DNA of 64,000 bases from Burkholderiales bacterium. Its GTDB lineage: Bacteria > Pseudomonadota > Gammaproteobacteria > Burkholderiales > Burkholderiaceae_C. The position numbers were made by a program, and so were the translations under genes. The notes under the pieces are model-generated. The model was not told the origin of the DNA. It did not search any database and was given only the letters and a program-made list of their open reading frames with translations. Shown here in pieces: positions 25,106 to 34,504 of the stretch. The stretch is taken from the NCBI GenBank assembly GCA_016223165.1, contig JACRPO010000005.1, positions 744,001 through 808,000 of the forward strand, given 5' to 3'. Positions within the stretch are counted from its first letter, which is position 1. Each line of letters starts with the position of its first letter.

Positions 25106-25780
25106 CTAGACGGTGGCCAGCTGACCCTTCGGCAGCTGGCTCGCGAAGCCGTTGATGGCCTCGTACACCTTGTCCCAGGTCGAGCGCTTCTTCATGCGCC
25201 CGAGCCAGGCCTTCACGTTCGGGTAGGCCGAGAGGTCGGAGCCGATGACCTCGGTCAGGTGCACGAACGAGGCACCGTAGTAGTCGGCGATGGTGATCTC
25301 GCGCCCGCACAGGTAGGTCTTGTCCGCGCCGAGCAGCTTCTCGTCGAGCACCTTCATCCAAGTCTTCGCGCGCTCGCGGCCCCATTCGACGGTGACGCGC
25401 TGCGACTCCTCGGTCGGCCGCTTGTGGAAGGGGAAGATCTGCGAGTAGACGGTGAGGTAGGCGAGGTCGCGGCAGAGCTGGGTGTTGATCCAGTCCATCA
25501 TCTCGTTGACGCGCGCGCGCTCGCGCAGGTCTTTCGGGTACGCCGGCGAATCGATCTTGTCGGCCAGGTACTTGAGGATGGCCGAGCTCTCGGTGAGGCG
25601 GAAGTCGCCCTCCTCGAGCACCGGCACGAGCCGGTTGGGGTTGATGGCCGTGTAGGCCTCGCCCATGTGCTCGCCGGTGAAGAGGTCGACGACCTGCATC
25701 TCGGCCGGGATGTTGTTGTCGGCGATGAACATCATCAGCGGGCGGCTGGTGGTGGAGGCGGGGTGGTAGTACAGCTTCAT
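25106..25780 (-). CDS. Glutathione S-transferase family protein
   Basis: Cytoplasmic 224-residue protein with a thioredoxin-like N-terminal domain (MKLYYHPASTTSRPLM, then NRLVPVLEEGDFRLTESSAIL, where the cis-Pro and Glu-Ser bind glutathione) and an all-helical C-terminal domain with the N-capping GREITIADYY motif. It most resembles theta- or beta-type GSTs. It is followed after 28 bases by the VOC gene on the same strand, so the two are probably cotranscribed. Confidence 0.92.
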   Translation of the reverse strand: MKLYYHPASTTSRPLMMFIADNNIPAEMQVVDLFTGEHMGEAYTAINPNRLVPVLEEGDFRLTESSAILKYLADKIDSPAYPKDLRERARVNEMMDWINTQLCRDLAYLTVYSQIFPFHKRPTEESQRVTVEWGRERAKTWMKVLDEKLLGADKTYLCGREITIADYYGASFVHLTEVIGSDLSAYPNVKAWLGRMKKRSTWDKVYEAINGFASQLPKGQLATV

Positions 25781-25976
25781 GCCTTCGGTCTCCAGGGAAG
25801 TGGGTGCGCGACGAGAGCCACGTCAACGATGAGCATGCACCAGCGCCGCGCCTGCGTAAAGTGGCGGCTCCCCGCAGCCGATCCCATCCCGGCAGGCAGG
25901 GCAAGGTGCCCCGCCCGGGCGCGCGCCCAAGCGGCTGCTACCCTTTCCGCTTCCCACACACGAACGAGAGCCTCCG

Positions 25977-26957
<981 letters not shown>

Positions 26958-27089
26958 CGAGGCCAGGGAGGTGCGATGCGGCGGCGGTGGAGGCGCCACG
27001 CAAGCGAACGTCTTCGGGCGTTGGTGAAGGTTCGGTGCCGAGCGCGCACTCGGCAGAGCAACTGCCGCAGGTCGGGCGCGCCTATCGCC

Positions 27090-28106
27090 TCAGAAGCCGA
27101 TGCGCACCCCAAGGCCCGCGGCCCACAGCCGCGTGCGCGGCACCGCCGCGTCCGGGCGCGGCCAGAAGTGCCCGATCACCACTTCGCCGACCAGCCAATC
27201 GCGCAGGAAGGGCTGCTCCCACTTGAGCAGCAGGCCGGCATCGTCGATAGCCGCGCCGCTGCCCTGCACCGTGTTGACCAGGGCTTCGAGCGAGAGCAGC
27301 CGCCGCTCCTCGAACGCGCGGTAGGCACCCAGCACGCTCGAGACTTCGTAGCGCCGCGTGCGTTGCGTGATCGTGGCCGCATTGAGCCAGCGCAGCGTCA
27401 GCGTCGGCGTCGAGGCGTGTGCGAGGGACAGCGCCGTCGTCGAGCCGAGCTGGTCTTCCTTGCTGAGGAAGAAGGTCTGGCGGAACTCGATGAGGTGAAT
27501 CTCGTCGGGTTGCCACTGCTCGTGGTAGCGGGCCTGCAGGTAGGGCTTGAGGCCTCCGCGCAAGCCCAGGCGCACGTCGAAGCTCTCGCGCAGCGCCACG
27601 CCGATGCCAGCCAGGAACTCGCGGTCGTTGCGCGTCTCGCGCTGCAAGCGTTCCTGGCGCGCCACCGCACCGGGCGTGTCGGTGATCACCTCGCGCGGGT
27701 TGTCGCGGCCGAGGAAGGCGAAGCCGCTTTCGCCGAGGTTGGGCAGGCGCAGCCGGGCATGCAGCCGCACGTTCACGTCGGCGCGCTCGCCTTCGCGCTG
27801 GAACAGGCCGATGTTCAGCTGGCCGTCACTGACCTTGCCGCCGGCCTCGAAAGGCCGGTCGCCGAACCAGCTGTCGATGCCGCGTGCCAGCCAGACGGTG
27901 GTGGCGCGCACCGCCTCGCGCGCCGACTCGAGCGTCGGCTCGCTCGCCGGGTCGCCCGGCGTGGCGGCGGGTGTCGCGGGGGGCATGCCTTCCGCCGGCT
28001 CCTGCGCGAAGGCCGCCGCGGCCGCGGCCAGCGCCAGGCACGCGAGAAGGCACCCGCGGGCCGGGGCCGCGCGACCGCGCCGACGCCGGGGGCCTTCCGC
28101 GCTCAT
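27090..28106 (-). CDS. Secreted, outer-membrane-associated hypothetical protein
   Basis: Protein of 338 residues with an Arg-rich N-terminus and a hydrophobic signal (CLLACLALAAAAAAFA, then QEP). The mature part has many alternating hydrophobic segments (RLHARLRLPN, FDVRLGLRGGLKPYLQARY, LLLKWEQPFL) and ends with a terminal aromatic phenylalanine in LGVRIGF, as in outer-membrane beta-barrels. No family is recognised. The start overlaps the CoA-transferase stop (ATGA at 28106-28103), so it is cotranslated with it. Function unknown. Confidence 0.75.
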   Translation of the reverse strand: MSAEGPRRRRGRAAPARGCLLACLALAAAAAAFAQEPAEGMPPATPAATPGDPASEPTLESAREAVRATTVWLARGIDSWFGDRPFEAGGKVSDGQLNIGLFQREGERADVNVRLHARLRLPNLGESGFAFLGRDNPREVITDTPGAVARQERLQRETRNDREFLAGIGVALRESFDVRLGLRGGLKPYLQARYHEQWQPDEIHLIEFRQTFFLSKEDQLGSTTALSLAHASTPTLTLRWLNAATITQRTRRYEVSSVLGAYRAFEERRLLSLEALVNTVQGSGAAIDDAGLLLKWEQPFLRDWLVGEVVIGHFWPRPDAAVPRTRLWAAGLGVRIGF

Positions 28107-29305
28107 ATCGCCCCTTGCGCGATCAATGCTTCGATGTCGGCGCTGCCGTAGCCCAGCTCGCCGAGGATCGCCTTCGTGTGCTCGCCCAGCCGCGGCGGCG
28201 GCGTGTCGACCGCAGGCGCCTCGCCGTTGAGCTTGAAGCCGGTGCGCACGACGCGGATGTCGCGGCCGACACCCGGCGCATTCTCGAACGTCGCGATCAT
28301 GCCGCGCCCGGCGACCTGCGGATGCGCCAGCGCCTGCGGCACCGAGTACACCGGCCCCGCGGGCACGCCGGCCTCGGTGAGCAGGTGCCACCATTCGTCG
28401 GCCGGCCTCGCCGCCATGGCCGGCTCCATCAGCGCGCGCAGCTCGTCGCGATGGCGCAGCCGCGCGTGGCGGTCCGCGAAGCGCGCGTCGCGCGCCCACT
28501 CGGCATGCCCGAGCACGCCGCACAGGGCCTCGAACTGCTCCTGCTTGTTGGCCGCGATGTTGAGCAGGCCGCAGCCGGTCTTGAACGTGCCGGACGGGCT
28601 CGCGGTGACGTTGTCGTTGCCGAGCGGCCTCGGTTCGCGGCCGGCAATCAGGTGGTTCGACACCGCCCAGCCCATCGTCGCCATCGCGGCCTCGAGCATC
28701 GACACGTCGATGAAGACGCCCTCGGTGCGCCTGGGGTCGGCCAGCGCCGCGGCGACGGCGAAGGCCGCGGTCATGCCGCCGATCGTGTCGGCGACCGGGT
28801 AGCCGACACGGTACGGCGCGTTCTCGGGCGCCCCGGTGATGCTCATCATCCCCGACATGCCCTGCACGATCTGGTCGTAGGCCGGCAGGTCGCGCAGCGG
28901 CCCGTCCTGGCCGAAGCCGGAGATCGCGCAATAGACGAGCTTCGGGTTCTCCTTCATCAATGCAGCATGACCGAGCCCGAGGCGATCCATCACGCCGGGG
29001 CGGAAGTTCTCCATCACCACGTCCGCCGTGCGCACGAGGCGCCGGAAGACCTCCTTGCCCTTCGGGCTCTTGAGGTCGATCGTGATCGAGCGCTTGCCCG
29101 CGTTCTGGGCCAGGAACGACACGCCCATGTGAGCCTGGTTCAGGGCGTGGTCGGCGCCCAGCTGGCGGGCCAGGTCGCCGCTGCCGCGCGCTTCGACCTT
29201 GATGACGTCGGCACCCATGTGCGCGAGCTGATGGCAGGCGAAGGGCCCTGCGAGCACGTTGGTCAGGTCCAGCACGCGGATGCCGTGCAGCGGCTTGATG
29301 ACCAT
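28103..29305 (-). CDS. CaiB/BaiF family (class III) CoA transferase
   Basis: CoA transferase of 400 residues that would move CoA between carboxylic acids. The N-terminus GIRVLDLTNVLAGPF and GADVIKVE are family features. The catalytic aspartate is likely D144 in PAYDQIVQGMSGMM. FIDVSMLEAAMATM and the C-terminal VPAGPVYSVPQALAHPQV complete the signature. It lies downstream of the zinc alcohol dehydrogenase, on the same strand. Formyl-CoA- or succinyl-CoA-type donors cannot be told apart. Confidence 0.92.
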   Translation of the reverse strand: MVIKPLHGIRVLDLTNVLAGPFACHQLAHMGADVIKVEARGSGDLARQLGADHALNQAHMGVSFLAQNAGKRSITIDLKSPKGKEVFRRLVRTADVVMENFRPGVMDRLGLGHAALMKENPKLVYCAISGFGQDGPLRDLPAYDQIVQGMSGMMSITGAPENAPYRVGYPVADTIGGMTAAFAVAAALADPRRTEGVFIDVSMLEAAMATMGWAVSNHLIAGREPRPLGNDNVTASPSGTFKTGCGLLNIAANKQEQFEALCGVLGHAEWARDARFADRHARLRHRDELRALMEPAMAARPADEWWHLLTEAGVPAGPVYSVPQALAHPQVAGRGMIATFENAPGVGRDIRVVRTGFKLNGEAPAVDTPPPRLGEHTKAILGELGYGSADIEALIAQGAI

Positions 29306-29355
29306 GGCGGTACGCCCTGTGTCCCTCCGCGATCGGCGACGGGGCGCTCGGCCTC

Positions 29356-30411
29356 TCAGGCCGCCTGCGCGAAGTCGATCAGCACCTTCATCGCCCGCTG
29401 GCGGTCGCCGGCCATCTGGAAGGCGCGCACGGCGTCGCTCATCGGGAAGGTCTGCGTCACCACGGGCGAGAAGTCCATGCGAGCCTCGTTGAGGATGCGC
29501 ACCGCCACCGCGAACTCGCTGTGGAAGCGGAACGAACCGGTGATCGAGAGCTCCTTGGCCACCACCACGTTCTGCGGCACGCTCACGTCGCCGCCGAGGC
29601 CGAGCTGCACGATCACGCCGCGCGGCCGCATCACCTCCAGGCCGTCGCGCAGCGCGCGCTGGTTGCCCGAGCACTCGAGCATGACGTCGAAGCTGCCCTT
29701 GTCGGCCGAGTTGCGCGCCACCCAGCCCGCGTCCTTGGCGGCATTGATCGTCTCGTGCGCGCCCATGCGCGCGGCGATGGCCAGGGGCTCGTCGACGATG
29801 TCGGTGGCGACGATCTCGGCCGCGCCGTGCAGCCGCGCCGCGGCGATGGCGAGCACGCCGATGGGCCCGCAGCCGGCCACCAGCACGCGCTTGCCGAGCA
29901 GCGGGCCGGCGCGCGAGACGCCGTGCAGCCCCACCGAGAACGGCTCGGCCAGCGCGGCCACGGAAAGCGGCACGCCCTCGGCCACCTTGAAGCACTGCGT
30001 GGCCTCGCACACGAGCAGGTTGCGGAAGGCGCCCTGCACGTGCGGCATGCGCATGGCGCTGCCGTAGTAGCGCATTTCCAGGCACTGGTTGGGCAGGCCC
30101 TCCCAGCAGTAGCGGCAGGCGCCGCAGGGGCGGCTCGGGTTGATGGCGACGCGGTCACCGACCTTCAGCCCGGTGACATCGGCCGCCACCGCCTCCACCG
30201 TGCCAGCCACCTCGTGCCCGAGCGCCATCGGCTCCTTGATGCGCACGGTGCCGAAGCCGCCATGGTTGAAGTAGTGCAGGTCCGAGCCGCAGATGCCGCC
30301 CATGCCGACGCGCACCAGCACCTGGCCCGGGCCCACCTCGTCGACTTCGCGCTCTTCCAGGCGCAGGTCCTCGGGCGCGTGGATCACCAGGCACATGCAG
30401 CGCATTCGCAT
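29356..30411 (-). CDS. Zinc-dependent medium-chain alcohol dehydrogenase (L-idonate 5-dehydrogenase-like)
   Basis: NAD(P)-dependent dehydrogenase of 351 residues. The catalytic zinc site is GICGSDLHYF and GHEVAG; the structural zinc site is the four-cysteine CGACRYCWEGLPNQC. The Rossmann fingerprint is VAGCGPIGVLA. CLVIHAPEDLRLEER at the N-terminus and the overall layout resemble L-idonate 5-dehydrogenase. I chose ATG 30411 because GGAG lies six bases upstream; an upstream in-frame ATG at 30513 would add a repeat-encoded tail. Confidence 0.92.
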   Translation of the reverse strand: MRMRCMCLVIHAPEDLRLEEREVDEVGPGQVLVRVGMGGICGSDLHYFNHGGFGTVRIKEPMALGHEVAGTVEAVAADVTGLKVGDRVAINPSRPCGACRYCWEGLPNQCLEMRYYGSAMRMPHVQGAFRNLLVCEATQCFKVAEGVPLSVAALAEPFSVGLHGVSRAGPLLGKRVLVAGCGPIGVLAIAAARLHGAAEIVATDIVDEPLAIAARMGAHETINAAKDAGWVARNSADKGSFDVMLECSGNQRALRDGLEVMRPRGVIVQLGLGGDVSVPQNVVVAKELSITGSFRFHSEFAVAVRILNEARMDFSPVVTQTFPMSDAVRAFQMAGDRQRAMKVLIDFAQAA

Positions 30412-30470
30412 CGTTCGCTCCGTTGTTCGTCGTCTCGGGGGGGTCATGGGCGGTGCGAGGCGGCCCGGCC

Positions 30471-30507
30471 CTGTGGGCCCCGGTGGGCCCCTGTGGGCCC
30501 TGTGGGC
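30471..30507. repeat. 10-base tandem repeat upstream of the zinc dehydrogenase gene
   Basis: CTGTGGGCCC, CGGTGGGCCC, CTGTGGGCCC and a partial TGTGGGC follow in tandem, all in the spacer between the dehydrogenase start and the GST stop. Each unit contains the palindrome GGGCCC or its flank, so the block can fold. Confidence 0.7.
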
Positions 30508-30528
30508 ATTCACCCGGCCGCATTCTCG

Positions 30529-31269
30529 TCAAGCCGCGGCCGGTGCCGCCGGGATCAGCAGGCCGCGCGCGACGGCCGGTCGCGCGACGAAGGCCGCGAG
30601 GGCTCGCGTCACCTCGCGAAAGTCACCGATGCCCACGAGCTCGCCAGCGCCGTAGAAGCCGACGAGGTTGCGCACCCAGGGCAAGGTGGCGATGTCGGCG
30701 ATCGTGTAGTCGTCGCCCATGATCCAGGCGCGGCCGGCGAGGCGCTCGTCCAGCACCTTCAGCAGGCGGCGCGCTTCGGCGACGTAGCGGTCGCGCGGGC
30801 GCTTGTCCTCGTAGTCCTTGCCGGCGAACTTGTGGAAGAAGCCGACCTGGCCGAACATGGGGCCCACACCTCCCATCTGCCACATCAGCCACTGCAGCGC
30901 CTCGTAGCGCGCGGCCATGTCTTGCGGCATCAGCCGGCCGGTCTTGCCGGCCAGGTAGACGAGGATGGCGCCCGACTCCCACAACGCCAGCGGCTTGCCG
31001 CCCGGACCCTCCGGGTCGAGGATGGCCGGGATCTTGTTGTTCGGGTTCAGCGAGAGGAACTCGGGCGAGAGCTGGTCGTTGCGGTCGAACGCCACGCGGT
31101 GCGGCTCGTACGGCAGGCCGGTCTCCTCGAGCATGATCGACACCTTCACGCCGTTGGGCGTGGGCAGCGAGTAGAGCTGAAGCCGCTCGGGGTGGCGGGC
31201 GGGCCACTTGCGGGTGATCGGAAAGGCGGAGGGGTCGGTCGGGGCAGTCGGTCTGTCGCGTGCGGTCAC
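30529..31269 (-). CDS. Glutathione S-transferase, Ure2p/YfcG-like
   Basis: Protein of 246 residues with a thioredoxin-like domain (LQLYSLPTPNGVKVSIMLEE, then NNKIPAILD and LWESGAILVYLA, the glutathione-binding elements) and a helical domain (MGGVGPMFGQVGFF, MGDDYTIADIATLPW). The TPNG motif is typical of the nu-class YfcG/YghU group, which acts as a disulfide-bond reductase. GTG 31269 is chosen because AAGGA lies six bases upstream; no ATG fits better. It stands alone on the minus strand. Confidence 0.88.
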   Translation of the reverse strand: MTARDRPTAPTDPSAFPITRKWPARHPERLQLYSLPTPNGVKVSIMLEETGLPYEPHRVAFDRNDQLSPEFLSLNPNNKIPAILDPEGPGGKPLALWESGAILVYLAGKTGRLMPQDMAARYEALQWLMWQMGGVGPMFGQVGFFHKFAGKDYEDKRPRDRYVAEARRLLKVLDERLAGRAWIMGDDYTIADIATLPWVRNLVGFYGAGELVGIGDFREVTRALAAFVARPAVARGLLIPAAPAAA

Positions 31270-31385
31270 CGGCGGTCCTTGTCGGGCTGATGCGGCCTTG
31301 ATTGCGGCCTTGATTGCGGCGTTGATGCGGCGTTGATGCGCCACTGATGCGGGATGGCCGCGACCCGCATTCTGATCGACGGCGT

Positions 31386-31871
31386 TCAGCCTTCGGCAGC
31401 GCCCGACATCTGCGCGAACAGCGGCCGCGGCGAGTGCTTGAGGTCGATCTCGACCTCGGCGCGCATGGCGCCCAGCAGCGCTGCCTCGGCGGCAGCGAGT
31501 GCCGCGGCGTCGACACCCGGCGGCGCTTCGGCCAGCCAGGCGAGCAGGCGGCCGATGAGCAGGTTGCCCTGGTCGCGCGCGGCGCGCAGGTCGTCCGCCG
31601 AGGGGATGTGCGGCACCGGGTCCGGCACCTCGGTGGGCAGCGCAGCTTCGCCGCGCAGGGCCTCGGCGGCGGTGGCCAGGGCCTTGCGCTGCGCCTCGAG
31701 TTGCTGCAGCAGCGGGCCGGCCGACCAGTCGGCGCGCATCTTCAGCGTGTTCAGCAGGTTGATGACGCCCCACACCTGGCTGCGCGCGTATTCGTCGTCA
31801 ATGCGCGGCAGCACCTCCGCTCGCAGGGTGGCGGCGGTGCCGTCGACGAGACGGGCAAAGCTGTTGTTCAT
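31386..31871 (-). CDS. Hypothetical protein, partner of phosphotransferase/acyl-CoA dehydrogenase pair
   Basis: Soluble, largely helical protein of 161 residues (RIDDEYARSQVWGVINLLNTL, LLQQLEAQRKALATAAEAL) with no signal peptide or recognised domain. It starts seven bases after the stop of the kinase-like gene on the same strand. A small protein beside an APH-type kinase and an acyl-CoA dehydrogenase recalls the lvaABC arrangement of levulinate catabolism, though I see no convincing LvaB similarity. Confidence 0.75.
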   Translation of the reverse strand: MNNSFARLVDGTAATLRAEVLPRIDDEYARSQVWGVINLLNTLKMRADWSAGPLLQQLEAQRKALATAAEALRGEAALPTEVPDPVPHIPSADDLRAARDQGNLLIGRLLAWLAEAPPGVDAAALAAAEAALLGAMRAEVEIDLKHSPRPLFAQMSGAAEG

Positions 31872-31878
31872 GGCGCTC

Positions 31879-32991
31879 TCACCTCGCGAGGCCATTGTCC
31901 ACCGCCGGGCCCGGGCCCTTGCGGATCTCGCGCTCCATCTGCCGCAGGCAGGTGGCGACCTGGCTGCCCATGGCCGGCAAGCGCATGTCGTTGCTGCGGC
32001 CCTCCTCGAAGCAGCGAGCGGCGGCCATGTGCATGGCCGCGAGCTTGAGCAGCGAAAAGACCAGGTAGTAGTGCATCGCTTCCATCGAGACCGCGTGGCC
32101 GGCCTTCTCGGCATAGCGGGCGTGGAACTGCGCCGGTTCCAGCAAGCGGCAAAGGTAGGGGCTGCCGCCCATGTGCATCGGCAGGCTCACCCAGGCGAGG
32201 TCTTCGTGCGGGTCGCCCAGGTGCACGAACTCCCAGTCGAGGATGGCGGTGATGCGCCCGCCCTCCTCCAGGAAGTTGCCGGTGCGGTAGTCGCCGTGCA
32301 CCACGGCCAGGCGCGGCGCTGCGGGAGCGTTGCGCTCCAGCCAGCGCAGGCCCCATTGCGCCAGCGGATAGGGGCGCATCGCAAAGCGCTCGATGAGCGC
32401 ACCCCAGTCGGCGACGACGCGCCGCGCGGCATTGGCCGGCGTCACGGCGTCGGCGGGCGTGCCCGACCTGGCCAGCCTGGCGACCGGCCGGCTCGTCCAG
32501 TCGAGCCGGTGCAGCGCCGCCAGCGCATCGGTGAACTGGTCGCCCAGGCCGATGCGGTAGGCCTCGGGCAGCGGCGGTTCGCTCGGCGAGACCCACGGCG
32601 CCATGGCGGCACCGGTCACCTTCTCGCACAACATGAAAGGCGCACCGAGGATGTTGGTGTCGTCGCTCGCCCAATGGACGCGCGGCACCGGCACGCCCGA
32701 CCCATCGAGCGACTGCAAGGCCCACACCTGCGGCCAGGGGCTGTAGGGCGCGAAGGGGCCGGCGTCGGTGCCCAGGCGCAGGATGAGTTCCCGCGTGGCC
32801 GCGGCGCCCGGCAACCCGCGCGCCACGAGCCCGCAGGTGAGCCACGACAAGCCGGCCGGGCAGCGCCTGAGCCCGCTCACCTCGACCTTGGCCCCGACCT
32901 CGGCCGAGAGGTACTGCTCGACGTTGCAAGCGAGCGCCTCGTCATCCCCGATGGCCGCGAGGCCCGCGACGGGTTGCACCACCACGTTCAT
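31879..32991 (-). CDS. Aminoglycoside-phosphotransferase-fold kinase (ACAD10/11- or LvaA-like)
   Basis: Kinase-fold protein of 370 residues. The catalytic loop is VVHGDYRTGNFL, with the Asp base and the metal-binding Asn. The DFG-equivalent is AILDWEFVHLGDP. PAGLSWLTCGL and the following RELILRLG hold the nucleotide-binding lysine equivalent as Arg. In bacteria and in ACAD10/11, such kinases phosphorylate 4-hydroxyacyl-CoA before an acyl-CoA dehydrogenase acts. The acyl-CoA dehydrogenase gene is divergent from this one across 221 bases, which supports that role. Confidence 0.87.
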   Translation of the reverse strand: MNVVVQPVAGLAAIGDDEALACNVEQYLSAEVGAKVEVSGLRRCPAGLSWLTCGLVARGLPGAAATRELILRLGTDAGPFAPYSPWPQVWALQSLDGSGVPVPRVHWASDDTNILGAPFMLCEKVTGAAMAPWVSPSEPPLPEAYRIGLGDQFTDALAALHRLDWTSRPVARLARSGTPADAVTPANAARRVVADWGALIERFAMRPYPLAQWGLRWLERNAPAAPRLAVVHGDYRTGNFLEEGGRITAILDWEFVHLGDPHEDLAWVSLPMHMGGSPYLCRLLEPAQFHARYAEKAGHAVSMEAMHYYLVFSLLKLAAMHMAAARCFEEGRSNDMRLPAMGSQVATCLRQMEREIRKGPGPAVDNGLAR

Positions 32992-33212
32992 GGGCCGAGC
33001 CTCCCGGAATGCGCGGCTGTGGCGGCGGCCGGGTCGAGGCGCAAGCCCTCCTCGAACCAGCGCTCCAGGGGTGCGACGGTGCTCATCGCCTGCATCATCT
33101 CATCGCACCCGGCGCTTCAGCAATTCATCTTGATCCAGGGCAGGACCGGGCGCATCGGCCCGTGCGAGCCTGCGGCCCGGCCGTCGGTCGGCCGGCGGGG
33201 GGTGCATCGGCG

Positions 33213-34448
33213 ATGGACTTCGAGGTCAGCGAGTCGTGCGGCGTCATGCAGGAGTGCCTGCGCAACTTCATGAAGCACCACGTGCTGCCCGCCAACGCCG
33301 AGTGGCACCGCGTGGCCGAGAGCGGTGCCTACCCGCTGGCGCTGATAGACCGGCTGAAGCGGCAGGCGCGCGAGGAGGCGTTGTGGAACCTCTTCCTGCC
33401 CGGCCTGCGTGAAGACGAGCCGGGCACGCGCCTGTCGACCCTCGACTACGCACCGCTGGCCGAGATGATGGGCCGCGTGCCCTGGTCGGCCGAGGTCTTC
33501 AACTGCAGCGCGCCGGACAGCGGCAACATCGAACTGCTGCACCTCTTCGCCACGCCGGAGCAGCGGGCGCGCTGGCTGGTGCCGCTGCTCGAGGGCGAGA
33601 TCCGCTCGTGCTTCGCGATGAGCGAACCCGACGTGGCCTCGTCCGACGCCACCAACATCCGCACCAGCATCCGCCGCGAGGGCGACCACTACACGATCAA
33701 CGGCCGCAAGTGGTTCATCACCGGCGCCAGCCACCCGAACTGCCGGCTGGCCGTGGTGATGGGCGTCACCGACGAACAGGCGCAAGGGCATGCGCGCCAC
33801 TCGATCGTGCTGGTGCCGATGGCCACGCCCGGCCTGGAGGTCGTGCGCAACGTGCCGATCATGCAGCACGCGTTCCCCGAGGGACACTGCGAGTTGCTGT
33901 TCCGTGACGTGAGGGTGCCGCTGTCCAACCTCGTCGGCGCCGAGGGCCGGGGCTTCGCGCTCGCGCAGGCGCGTCTCGGCCCGGGCCGCGTGCACCACTG
34001 CATGCGCACGATCGGCCAGTGCGAGCTGGCGCTCGACCTGATGTGCGAGCGTGCCTTGTCGCGGCGCACATTCGGCAAGGCACTGTGCGAGCACGCCAAC
34101 GTGCAGGACTGGATCGCGCACTCGCGCGTCGAGATCGACCAGGCGCGCCTGCTCGTGCTGCGCGCCGCCTGGTTGATGGACCGCCGGGGCAACGCCGCGG
34201 CGCGCGTCGACGTGTCCGCGATCAAGCTCGTGGCGGCGCAACTGCAGACGCGCGTCGTCGACCGCGCCATGCAGATCTTCGGCGCCATGGGGTTGACACC
34301 CGACACGCCGCTGGCCTGGCTGTGGACCTGGGGCCGCGCGATGCGCTTCCTCGACGGGCCCGACGAGGTGCACCTGCGCACCGTGGCGCGAGACGAATTG
34401 GCCCGCGCGCGCGAGCATCTGGGCGAGACCGCCGTCTACTACCGCTGA
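33213..34448 (+). CDS. Acyl-CoA dehydrogenase
   Basis: FAD enzyme of 411 residues. It has the substrate/FAD motif CFAMSEPDVASSDATNI, the WFITGASHP stretch, and the C-terminal FGKALCEHANVQ and AMQIFGAMGLTPDTPL regions of the family. It resembles members partnered with APH-type kinases, and such a kinase gene is divergent next door. ATG 33213 gives the normal N-terminus; a G-rich stretch lies upstream. Confidence 0.92.
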   Translation: MDFEVSESCGVMQECLRNFMKHHVLPANAEWHRVAESGAYPLALIDRLKRQAREEALWNLFLPGLREDEPGTRLSTLDYAPLAEMMGRVPWSAEVFNCSAPDSGNIELLHLFATPEQRARWLVPLLEGEIRSCFAMSEPDVASSDATNIRTSIRREGDHYTINGRKWFITGASHPNCRLAVVMGVTDEQAQGHARHSIVLVPMATPGLEVVRNVPIMQHAFPEGHCELLFRDVRVPLSNLVGAEGRGFALAQARLGPGRVHHCMRTIGQCELALDLMCERALSRRTFGKALCEHANVQDWIAHSRVEIDQARLLVLRAAWLMDRRGNAAARVDVSAIKLVAAQLQTRVVDRAMQIFGAMGLTPDTPLAWLWTWGRAMRFLDGPDEVHLRTVARDELARAREHLGETAVYYR

Positions 34449-34480
34449 AGCGCCCGGTCGATGCCGCGCCGGGCCGACCG

Positions 34481-34504
34481 GCTCATGTCGACGCTCATGT
34501 CGAC
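34481..34504. repeat. 12-base direct repeat across the acetoacetyl-CoA synthetase stop
   Basis: GCTCATGTCGAC occurs twice in direct tandem. The second unit contains the stop codon of the minus-strand aacS gene, so a duplication here altered or abuts the C-terminus. No function is evident. Confidence 0.6.
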
